NCBI GenBank assembly: GCA_030039715.1
Contig: JASHVA010000015.1
Span: forward strand, 1 to 9,308
Source: Thermoplasmata archaeon
Lineage (GTDB): Archaea; Thermoplasmatota; Thermoplasmata; Lutacidiplasmatales; UBA184
Reading direction: 5' to 3'
Length of the DNA stretch: 9,308 nucleotides
Below, in pieces: positions 1 through 5,657 of this stretch. The translations under genes were made by a program, and so were the position numbers. How positions within the stretch are numbered: position 1 is the stretch's first letter; the number at the start of each line of letters is the position of its first letter. Below the pieces are notes generated by a model. That model made no database searches. It was not told the DNA's origin and saw nothing but the letters and a program-made list of their open reading frames with translations.

Positions 1-491
1 CCGGAGAACTCGTGGGGGTACTGGTCGAGGCAGTCCGGAGGGAGGCCGACGCTGGGCAAGAGGTCCCGCACCCGCGCGCGCAGCGCCGGGCCGGCGACGC
101 CCTCCTGCGCGCGGATCGGCTCGCCGACGATCTGCCAGACCCGCAGGCGCGGGTCGAGCGAGCCGACCGGATCCTGGAAGACGATCTGGACGTTCCGGCG
201 CCAGGCGCGGAGCGCGCTCCCCTTGAGGTGGGTGATGTCCTGCCCGTCGAACTGGATCGCCCCGCCGGTCGGCTCGTGAAGTCGGGCGATCAGCCAGCCG
301 TACGTCGTCTTCCCCGAGCCGGACTCCCCGATGAGCCCGAGCGTCTCCCCGGCGCCGACGGAGAGCGTCACCCCGTCGACGGCGTGGACCGCGCGCGCGG
401 CGGAGCGGCGGAAGGTCTCGGTGAGCGAGCGGGTGAGCGGGAAGAACTTCTCGAGGGCGAGCGTCTCAAGGATCGGCGGGGCGTCGCTCAC
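1..491 (-). CDS. oppF: Peptide ABC transporter ATP-binding protein, OppF/DppF type (3' part beyond window)
   Basis: Cytoplasmic ATPase subunit expected to pair with the OppD-type ATPase to power import through the OppB/OppC permeases. The first 163 residues are visible. They show an OppF-like opening (ILETLALEKFFPL, then HAVDGVTLSV), Walker A GESGSGKTT at about residues 55-63, and the Q-loop FQDP with Gln106 followed by the OppF-typical SLDPR. The reading frame runs off the left edge just at the start of the ABC signature (HEFSG), so Walker B and the C-terminal region are not seen; this is a window cut, not a broken gene. The start is GTG at 491, overlapping the TGA of the preceding ATPase gene by four bases (GTGA). 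A GGAGG at 505-509 lies 13 bases before it, rather far but usable, and translational coupling is likely. Family is certain; the exact substrate (dipeptide, oligopeptide or other) is not readable from the sequence. Confidence 0.93.
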   Translation of the reverse strand, partial: MSDAPPILETLALEKFFPLTRSLTETFRRSAARAVHAVDGVTLSVGAGETLGLIGESGSGKTTYGWLIARLHEPTGGAIQFDGQDITHLKGSALRAWRRNVQIVFQDPVGSLDPRLRVWQIVGEPIRAQEGVAGPALRARVRDLLPSVGLPPDCLDQYPHEFS

Positions 492-1645
492 GGGAGTCCG
501 GGCACCTCCGACTGGAAGTAGCAGGCGCTCCGGTGGATGTGACGGGACTCGGGCGGCGCCGCGGGGTCGACCGGCGCGAGCGGCGGCGTGTCGCCCTTGC
601 AAACGTCGCGGGCGAGCGCGCAGCGCGGGTGGAACCGGCAGCCGGACGGGGGGCGCGAGAGGTTGGGCACGGAGCCCGGGATCGAGCTCAGCGGGCCGTC
701 CGACTTGTAGTGCGCGGGCGCCGCCTTGAGGAGCGCCTTCGTGTACGGATGGCGCGGGTCGCGGAACACCTCGGCGACCGGCCCGTACTCGACGATCCGG
801 CCCGCGTACATGACGCCGATCTCGTCGGCGGTCTCGGCGATGACGCCGAGGTCGTGGCTGATGAACAGGATCGCCGCCTGGACCTCGTCGATCAGCTCCT
901 TCATCAGCGTGAGCACCTGCGCCTGGATCGTCACGTCGAGCGCGCTCGTCGGCTCGTCGGCGATCAGGAGCGACGGCTTCTCCGAGAGCGCCATCGCGAT
1001 CATGATCCGCTGGCGCATCCCGCCCGAGAGCTCGTGCGGGTAGAGGTTCAGGATCGTCTCGGGGTCGTTGATCCGCACGAGGCGCAGGTACGAGAGGACC
1101 TCCTCCCGGAACTGCGAGCGCGTCGCGAGCCGGTCGCGCACCGCCTCCTCCGCCGCCCCGCTCGGGACGATGATCTTCGAGAGCGAACCCGCGACCGTGG
1201 TCGTGTCCGGGGGCTTCGAGTAGTCGAACGGCCGTTCGCCCCCCTGGAACGACTTCACCCAGCCCATCTCGCGGTAGTGGCGGATCTGGATCGCTTCGAG
1301 CAGCTGGTCGTAGACCCGGAACGCCGGATTCAGCGAGTTGAGCGGCTCCTGGAAGATCATGCCGATCCCCGTGCCCCGGATCATCGGGAGCTGACGCCGC
1401 CCGACCTTCACGAGGTCGGTGCCGCGGAAGACGATCGAGCCCGATCCGATCGTCGCGGGCGGCTCGGGGAGGAGCCGCGGGATCGCTTTGGCGAGCGTGC
1501 TCTTGCCGCAGCCGGTCTCCCCGACGATCCCGATCACGCGGCCGGGCTCGATCTCGAGCGAGACGTCCGAGACGGCGTAGAACGTGCCGGCCCCGACGGT
1601 GTACGTCACGGAGAGATCGTTCACGATCAGGACGGGATCGGTCAT
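488..1645 (-). CDS. oppD: Peptide ABC transporter ATP-binding protein, OppD/DppD type, with an internal insertion
   Basis: ATPase subunit of a peptide-type ABC importer, 385 residues. Visible motifs in order: Walker A GETGCGKST (42-50), Q-loop FQEPLNSLNP with Gln99, signature LSGGMRQR (206-213), Walker B LLIADEP (226-232), H-loop ISHDLGVIAE with His264, and the C-terminal oligopeptide-transporter region beginning HPYTKALL (about 299-306). Cys336, Cys342, Cys349 and Cys375 (GCRFHPRCALARDVC, then ACYF) match the cysteine cluster common at the end of OppD/DppD ATPases, where an iron-sulfur cluster has been reported in some members. Between Q-loop and signature lies an extra stretch, about residues 122-178, containing aromatic, Gly and Thr-rich sequence not usual for the family. 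The ATG at 1645 overlaps the permease stop (ATGA), with GGAG at 1653-1656 seven bases upstream. The frame stays open far upstream of this ATG, but that part is antisense-free shadow of the permease gene and is not included. Confidence 0.96.
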   Translation of the reverse strand: MTDPVLIVNDLSVTYTVGAGTFYAVSDVSLEIEPGRVIGIVGETGCGKSTLAKAIPRLLPEPPATIGSGSIVFRGTDLVKVGRRQLPMIRGTGIGMIFQEPLNSLNPAFRVYDQLLEAIQIRHYREMGWVKSFQGGERPFDYSKPPDTTTVAGSLSKIIVPSGAAEEAVRDRLATRSQFREEVLSYLRLVRINDPETILNLYPHELSGGMRQRIMIAMALSEKPSLLIADEPTSALDVTIQAQVLTLMKELIDEVQAAILFISHDLGVIAETADEIGVMYAGRIVEYGPVAEVFRDPRHPYTKALLKAAPAHYKSDGPLSSIPGSVPNLSRPPSGCRFHPRCALARDVCKGDTPPLAPVDPAAPPESRHIHRSACYFQSEVPGLP

Positions 1646-2685
1646 GCGACGGCTCCGGGATCCGGGGCCACGACGGGGACCTCCCCCCGGTCGCTCTCGG
1701 CCTCGGCGGCCGGGGCGTCGGGCGTGGGCCGCTCGGCCGGCGGCTCGGGGGCGGCACCGCGCACGAACGCGCGACGGGTCCGCGGGTCGAGGATGTCGCG
1801 GAGGCCGTCCCCGAGCAGGCTGAAGGCGATCACCGTCACGAAGACCGCGAGGCCCGGAGCGAGGACGAGCCAGGGATAGCTCGAGATCGGGGCCGAGCCC
1901 TGGTAGAAGGCGAGCATCGCGCCCCACTCCGGCTGCGGCCCGGGGTACTTGCTCGCGACGCCGATGTAGGCGATCGTCGAGTAGGTAACGAGCACCGTGC
2001 CGATGTCGAGCGTGAAGTAGACGACCAGCGGCTCGGTGACGTTCCGCAGGACGTGCCGGAGGAGGATCCGGTTCTCCGTCACCCCGGCGGCCCGCGCCGC
2101 GGTGACGTACGGGAGGTGCTTCACGGCGAGCACCTCCCCCCGGACGAGCCGCACGTAGTACGGCCACCACGTGATGATCACCGCGATCGCCACGTTGAGG
2201 ATGCCGGGTCCGAGCACCCGCGTGATCGCGAGGGCGAGGATGAGGCTCGGGAACGATAGGAAGACGTCCGTGACCCGCATGATCGAGACCGACGTGTACC
2301 CGCCGAGAGTCCCCGGGGTGTCGTAGAAGCCGGCGATGAGACCGAGCGCTCCGCCGATGACGAGACTCACCCCGGCGATGCCGACCCCGAGACCGAGGTC
2401 GAGCGGCAGGGCGCGCATGACGTTCGAGTAGACGTCGAAGCTGAGGCCGTCCGTCCCGAACGGATGCGCCCACGACGGCGGCGCGTTGAACAGCCCGGTC
2501 TCCTGCTCGGGCCCGTACGGGACGAGAACGTGCGGGGCGACCGCCACGATCAGCGCGACGATGCAGATGAGCGCCACAAGGAGGAAGCCGAACAGCGAGA
2601 GGGGGTTGGCCCGGAGGACGCGCCAGAAAACCACGATGGGGTGGTCGCCCCGGCGCACGGGTGCGGAGGACGTGGCCGTTGCCAT
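1642..2685 (-). CDS. oppC: Peptide ABC transporter permease, OppC/DppC type
   Basis: Inner of the two membrane subunits of the importer, 347 residues. It has the OppC-family layout: a short N-terminal cytoplasmic stretch with RANPLSLFG, a first membrane segment (about 31-51), the family motif HPFGTDGLSFDV (74-85), then about five further hydrophobic segments (about 97-120, 140-158, 160-178, 221-242, 271-292). The EAA loop that contacts the ATPases is AARAAGVTENRILLRHVLRN (196-215). The core ends at the usual GDGLRDILDPR (292-302); after it comes an unusual tail of about 37-45 residues rich in Pro, Ala and Glu (about 311-347) that looks disordered. The ATG at 2685 follows the oppB stop by six bases, with GGAGG at 2695-2699 nine bases upstream and inside the end of oppB, which decides this start. 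The stop overlaps the oppD start by four bases. Confidence 0.96.
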   Translation of the reverse strand: MATATSSAPVRRGDHPIVVFWRVLRANPLSLFGFLLVALICIVALIVAVAPHVLVPYGPEQETGLFNAPPSWAHPFGTDGLSFDVYSNVMRALPLDLGLGVGIAGVSLVIGGALGLIAGFYDTPGTLGGYTSVSIMRVTDVFLSFPSLILALAITRVLGPGILNVAIAVIITWWPYYVRLVRGEVLAVKHLPYVTAARAAGVTENRILLRHVLRNVTEPLVVYFTLDIGTVLVTYSTIAYIGVASKYPGPQPEWGAMLAFYQGSAPISSYPWLVLAPGLAVFVTVIAFSLLGDGLRDILDPRTRRAFVRGAAPEPPAERPTPDAPAAEAESDRGEVPVVAPDPGAVA

Positions 2686-2691
2686 GCCGCG

Positions 2692-3717
2692 CTACCTCCA
2701 GTCAACCCTCGGGTCGAGGACGCCGTAGAGAATGTCGGCGATCATGTTCGCGACCACGACGCCGATTGCGAACACGATCACGACGGCGATCGCGCCGTCG
2801 AAGTTCGCGACAGAACCGCCACCGCCGATCGCGTCGTAGGCGTACTGACCGATCCCGGGCCAGTCGAACACCTCCTCGATGACGACCGTCCCGGCGAGGA
2901 GACCCCCCGCGGTGACCCCGAGAACGGTGGTCGTCGTGATGAGCGCGTTGCGGAGCGCGTGCTTGTACATCACCCAGAATTCGGAGAGGCCCTTCATCCG
3001 GGCCGACCGGACGAAGTCGAGCGGCAGCACCTCGAGCATCGACGCGCGGGTCATCCGGGTCGCGATGCCCATGTTGATGAACGCGAGGACGCTCGCCGGC
3101 AGGATCAGGTGCTCGATCGCGTCGACGGTGTACGGGAAATTGCCGGCGATGATCGCGTCGACCACCGACATGTGCGTGTACTGGGGGAACGGCGGCACGA
3201 CGGTCGAGTACTCCCCGCGGGTCGGGAGCCCGAGCGCCGGCCCGATGAACACCGCGGCCAGCACGGCGCCGAGGTACGTCGGGGTCGCCCAGCCCGAGAG
3301 GTAGAAGATCCGCACGAGGTGGTCGGCCCACCGGCCCCCGTACTGCGCGGCGATGACCCCGAGCGGGATCCCGATCACGATCATCAGGAAGAGGGCGGCG
3401 AGGACGAGCTCGATCGTCGCGGGGAGGTCGGCGGCGATCGCCGGGTAGACCGCCTGGCCGAGGGTCGAGGCCCCCCAGTTCCCCTGCAGCAGGTTCGTGA
3501 TGTACGAGACGAACTGCGGCAGGAGCGGCGCCCCGTACTTCGCATTGCAGGCGTCGATGACCGCCTTGCTCGCGTGCGGGTAGACGGCGTTGCAGAGGCC
3601 GGAGAGCTTGAGGTGGGTGCAGATGAACGTGAGGACGATGACGCCGATGAGGACGGGGATCAGCTGGAGCAGTCGCTTCAGGACGAAGATGAGGAGGTCG
3701 CCCGGACTCCGGCCCAT
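2692..3717 (-). CDS. oppB: Peptide ABC transporter permease, OppB/DppB type
   Basis: First membrane subunit of the importer and first gene of the operon, 341 residues, typical length. The N-terminus FVLKRLLQLIPVLIGVIVLTF (about 11-31) is the characteristic first membrane segment of OppB proteins; five more hydrophobic segments follow (about 99-124, 136-160, 203-220, 260-280, 308-332). The EAA loop is SARMKGLSEFWVMYKHALRN (238-257), followed by the conserved VIEEVFDWPGIGQ (279-291) and ending LYGVLDPR. Two cysteines (Cys42, Cys57) sit in the extracytoplasmic loop after the first membrane segment and could pair. The ATG at 3717 is the only plausible start: an in-frame TAG occurs upstream with no other start codon between. 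A GGAGG at about 3730-3734 lies some 12 bases before it. No gene for the substrate-binding protein is next to it in this window. Confidence 0.96.
   Translation of the reverse strand: MGRSPGDLLIFVLKRLLQLIPVLIGVIVLTFICTHLKLSGLCNAVYPHASKAVIDACNAKYGAPLLPQFVSYITNLLQGNWGASTLGQAVYPAIAADLPATIELVLAALFLMIVIGIPLGVIAAQYGGRWADHLVRIFYLSGWATPTYLGAVLAAVFIGPALGLPTRGEYSTVVPPFPQYTHMSVVDAIIAGNFPYTVDAIEHLILPASVLAFINMGIATRMTRASMLEVLPLDFVRSARMKGLSEFWVMYKHALRNALITTTTVLGVTAGGLLAGTVVIEEVFDWPGIGQYAYDAIGGGGSVANFDGAIAVVIVFAIGVVVANMIADILYGVLDPRVDWR
2695..2699 (-). promoter_or_regulatory. Shine-Dalgarno site of oppC
   Basis: The minus strand reads GGAGG within the last codons of oppB, nine bases before the oppC ATG at 2685. 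Spacing is ideal and fixes the oppC start; it also shows that internal genes of this operon use Shine-Dalgarno initiation. Confidence 0.75.
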
Positions 3718-3787
3718 CCTACGGACGAGCCTCCCACCGGGGGCGCCGCGGCACGGCGGACCCTCGCATCCGCCGAGCTAGGCCCTC

Positions 3788-3801
3788 CCCCTACTTAGGG
3801 G
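3788..3801. repeat. 14-base palindrome CCCCTACTTAGGGG upstream of oppB
   Basis: CCCCTA and TAGGGG face each other across two bases (CT). It lies in the 109-base spacer between the aminotransferase stop (3827) and the oppB start (3717), about 70 bases before oppB. With a two-base centre it is better suited to binding a dimeric regulator or acting as a poor TATA/BRE-type element (CCTAAGTAGG on the minus strand) than to forming a hairpin, and no T-tract follows it on the minus strand. The rest of the spacer is GC-rich and shows nothing else recognisable. The role is inferred from position only. Confidence 0.4.
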
Positions 3802-3826
3802 CGTACGGCGGGGGACCGGGGCGCGG

Positions 3827-5455
3827 TTACGGGAGGTAATCGCGGGGGAGCGTCCGGAGCTCCTTGAACGTCTCGTGCGCGATCGAGACGAACTTCTCGA
3901 TGTCCTTCTCGGTATGGGCGCTCGAGAACGTGATCCGCTCGTAGTTGTCGGGGTGGATGTAGATCCCCCGGTCGAGCAAGAGCTGGTGGTGCCGGAGGTA
4001 GAGGTTCCAGTCGATCTGAAGCGACTCCCGGTAGTTCGTGATCTTCTTCCGGCGCGTGAAGAAGAATTGCAGCATGCCGTTCACCGACTGCGCGATCACG
4101 GAGACCTTCGCGTCGCGACCGGCCTCCTCGAGGCCCTTCTCGAGCTTCTCGGTGAGCTTCGCCCAGCGGGCGTAGAGGTCTTCGCCGCCCCGGTGGAGCA
4201 TCTTCAGGTTCGCGAGGGCTCCCGCGAGGGAGAGGTTGTTCGCGAAGTACGTCCCACCGAACGAGATCCGCCCCGGGGCGATGAGGTCCATGTACTCCGC
4301 CTTTCCCGAGACGGCCGAGATCGGGACGCCGCCGCCCAGCGCCTTCGCCCAGCAGGAGATGTCCGGCTCCACGCCGTAGAGCTGCTGCGCGCCGCCCGGG
4401 GCGACGCGGAATCCGGTGAACACCTCGTCGAAGATCACGAGGAGGTCGTTCTCGTGCGCGATCTCGACCAGGCGCTTCAGGTAGCCGTCCGCCGGCGGGA
4501 TCACGCCCGCGTTCGCCATGATCGGCTCGAGGATGACGCAGGCGAGCCGGTCCCGGTAGCGCTTGACCATCCGCTCGAACGAGAGGAGCGAGTTGTACTG
4601 CGCCACCATCACGTAGTCGGTGACGCCCGGCGGGATCCCCGCGGAGTTCGGCAGGGGCCGCGGGTACTCGTCGAGCCCCGCGACGATCGGCGGCGCCTCC
4701 GCGCTGATCAGCGCGTAGTCGTGCTGCCCGTGGTAGTGGCCCTCGAACTTCAGGATCGCGTCCTTTCCCGTCACCGCCCGCGCGATGCGGATCGCATTCT
4801 GGGTCGCGTCGGAGCCGTTCGAGCAGAACGCGACCCGCTCCGCGTTCGGGACCATCTTGCGGAACATCTTCGCGACCTCGATCTCGAGCGCCGTCGGCGC
4901 CGCGAAGTGAAGACCGAGCTCGGCGCGGTCCTGGATCGCCTTGACCTGCTCCTTCGGCGCGTGGCCGTTGATGAGGCAGCCGTAGCCCAGGTTGAAGTCG
5001 AGGTACTCGTTCCCGTCCTCGTCCCAGATGCGGGCGCCCTTCCCGGCCGCGATGAACGGGGGACACGGGTCGTAGGACGCGACCCGGATGAGCGAGCTCG
5101 ACGCGTTCGGGATGTACTTCTTCCCTTCCTCGAAGAGCTTCGCGCTCTTCTTCAGCTTCGGAACGAGGCGGGCGATCGAGATCGGGAGCTGCTCCGCCTC
5201 CGGGGCCGGCGCGGGGGCCTCCTTCGCCTCTTTCGGCTCCTTCGCCTCCTTGGACTCCTTCGGCTCGGCCGGCGCGCTCTCGGGGACCGGCTTCTTCGCG
5301 GGCTCCTCGACCACGGGGGTCGGGGGTGGCTGGACCTCGGAGTCCGCGGCGCGGAGCGGTACCGCTGGCGGACGCTCGGCGCGGTTCTCCCGCGTCAGAA
5401 CGTCGCTGCCCCTCGCGGGGACGGTCGGCAGCGGGGCGGGTTGCGGTTCCGCCAT
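3827..5455 (-). CDS. Class III aminotransferase, glutamate-1-semialdehyde aminotransferase-like, with disordered N-terminal extension
   Basis: PLP-dependent aminotransferase, 542 residues. The core (about 97-542) follows the GSA-aminotransferase plan: a dimer-contact N-terminal part with YIPNASSS, then IWDEDGNEYLDF, the cofactor phosphate motif CSNGSDAT (211-218), YHG (241-243), ILEPIMANAG (308-317), the cofactor-ring Asp in FDEVFTGFR (Asp343), and the PLP lysine Lys371 in WAKALGGGVPIS, then FGGTYFANN and FSSAHTEKDIE near the end. The catalytic positions are intact, so it should be active. It is not a clean HemL: HemL usually has KIIGGG with GTLSGNP, and no heme gene is nearby, so the true substrate may be another amino compound such as a beta-amino acid or an omega-amino acid. 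Residues 1-96 are Pro, Ala, Glu and Lys rich with five KE(S/A/P) triplets and look unstructured; HemL is normally about 430 residues. The TATA box at 5496-5506 supports the ATG at 5455, giving a leader of about 20 bases. No Shine-Dalgarno is visible. Confidence 0.9.
   Translation of the reverse strand: MAEPQPAPLPTVPARGSDVLTRENRAERPPAVPLRAADSEVQPPPTPVVEEPAKKPVPESAPAEPKESKEAKEPKEAKEAPAPAPEAEQLPISIARLVPKLKKSAKLFEEGKKYIPNASSSLIRVASYDPCPPFIAAGKGARIWDEDGNEYLDFNLGYGCLINGHAPKEQVKAIQDRAELGLHFAAPTALEIEVAKMFRKMVPNAERVAFCSNGSDATQNAIRIARAVTGKDAILKFEGHYHGQHDYALISAEAPPIVAGLDEYPRPLPNSAGIPPGVTDYVMVAQYNSLLSFERMVKRYRDRLACVILEPIMANAGVIPPADGYLKRLVEIAHENDLLVIFDEVFTGFRVAPGGAQQLYGVEPDISCWAKALGGGVPISAVSGKAEYMDLIAPGRISFGGTYFANNLSLAGALANLKMLHRGGEDLYARWAKLTEKLEKGLEEAGRDAKVSVIAQSVNGMLQFFFTRRKKITNYRESLQIDWNLYLRHHQLLLDRGIYIHPDNYERITFSSAHTEKDIEKFVSIAHETFKELRTLPRDYLP
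5216..5260 (-). repeat. Nine-base tandem repeat coding for five KE(S/A/P) triplets
   Basis: Five in-frame copies of an AAG/AAA-GAG-NCN unit occur in the N-terminal extension of the aminotransferase (residues 66-80, reading KES KEA KEP KEA KEA). The copies vary mostly in the third codon. This is a low-complexity charged segment of the protein, probably helical or disordered, and a likely site of replication slippage. Confidence 0.8.
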
Positions 5456-5495
5456 AGAGCACGCATCGCGGGCGGGTTTCGGACCCCGAGTGCCG

Positions 5496-5506
5496 TATAT
5501 ATAATT
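5496..5506 (-). promoter_or_regulatory. TATA box of the aminotransferase gene
   Basis: The minus strand reads AATTATATATA, in an abrupt AT-rich patch within GC-rich DNA. Its centre is about 45 bases before the ATG at 5455. Archaeal transcription usually starts some 25 bases downstream of the TATA centre, which puts the start near 5474 and gives a leader of roughly 20 bases. The element is nearly symmetric, so weak firing in the opposite direction is possible, though no plus-strand gene is there. In a bacterium it would have to be reinterpreted as a -10-like element. Confidence 0.65.
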
Positions 5507-5511
5507 GGCTC

Positions 5512-5527
5512 AACGCGAGAACGCGTT
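5512..5527. repeat. Inverted repeat AACGCG-AGAA-CGCGTT beside the TATA box
   Basis: Six-base perfect arms are separated by four bases. On the minus strand the repeat ends five bases upstream of the TATA box, overlapping or next to where the TFB recognition element would be. This is a natural place for a regulator that blocks or recruits the basal factors at the aminotransferase promoter. Regulatory function is inferred from position. Confidence 0.45.
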
Positions 5528-5548
5528 ATACGATTCATATAGCAAAGT

Positions 5549-5562
5549 AGCAACCGGTTGCT
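5549..5562. repeat. Perfect 14-base palindrome AGCAACCGGTTGCT
   Basis: Every base pairs with its mirror partner with no spacer, which is typical of a site for a symmetric protein dimer rather than an RNA hairpin. It lies about 45 bases upstream of the TATA box of the aminotransferase gene. A second AGCAA half-site occurs just before it at 5541-5545. Likely an operator or activator site; the binding protein is unknown. Confidence 0.45.
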
Positions 5563-5597
5563 GTGTAATGTTTAACGTATGTTAGTCTGCAAATATA

Positions 5598-5609
5598 CGA
5601 ATTAATTCG
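5598..5609. repeat. Perfect 12-base palindrome CGAATTAATTCG
   Basis: A spacer-free palindrome in the same AT-rich island, between the terminator tract and the 14-base palindrome. Because it is AT-rich it could arise by chance more easily than the other two; it may be a protein site or part of the T-rich termination zone. Confidence 0.3.
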
Positions 5610-5612
5610 CCC

Positions 5613-5648
5613 AAAAATAACCGAAACAGCGGAAAAACCGCCGTTTCG
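5613..5648 (-). terminator. Hairpin and T-tract terminator after the saccharopine-dehydrogenase-like gene
   Basis: Ten bases after the TGA of the dehydrogenase gene the minus strand can fold a stem of CGAAAC then GCGG, closed by a five-base loop, against CCGC then GTTTCG (5622-5648), interrupted by one mismatched pair. The minus strand continues with TTATTTTT (5613-5620). Hairpin plus T-run looks like an intrinsic terminator; in archaea the T-run alone can suffice. It would separate the dehydrogenase transcript from the aminotransferase promoter that follows. Confidence 0.65.
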
Positions 5649-5657
5649 TCTCCGCCT

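Noticed and set aside
12..521. Plus-strand open frame at the left edge
   Set aside because: The minus strand here encodes the OppF-type ATPase with Walker A and Q-loop; the plus-strand product has no motif.
533..1879. Plus-strand open frame of 448 codons opposite oppD
   Set aside because: Antisense shadow; all ABC ATPase motifs lie on the minus strand.
1646..2473. Upstream in-frame extension of oppD
   Set aside because: The extension is an Arg/Pro-rich shadow of oppC; the ATG at 1645 has a Shine-Dalgarno site and matches the usual OppD N-terminus.
2464..3798. Plus-strand open frame of 444 codons opposite oppB and the start of oppC
   Set aside because: The product is an Asp/Arg/Glu/His low-complexity string without family motifs, while the opposite strand encodes a clear permease.
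3788..3801. Terminator for the aminotransferase gene
   Set aside because: The palindrome has only a two-base centre in its full form and no T-run follows on the minus strand, so it is kept as a possible regulatory element instead.
3875..5542. Long plus-strand open frame (555 codons) opposite the aminotransferase gene
   Set aside because: It mirrors the aminotransferase codons; its product is Arg/Asp/Leu-rich with no domain, as expected for antisense frames in GC-rich genes.
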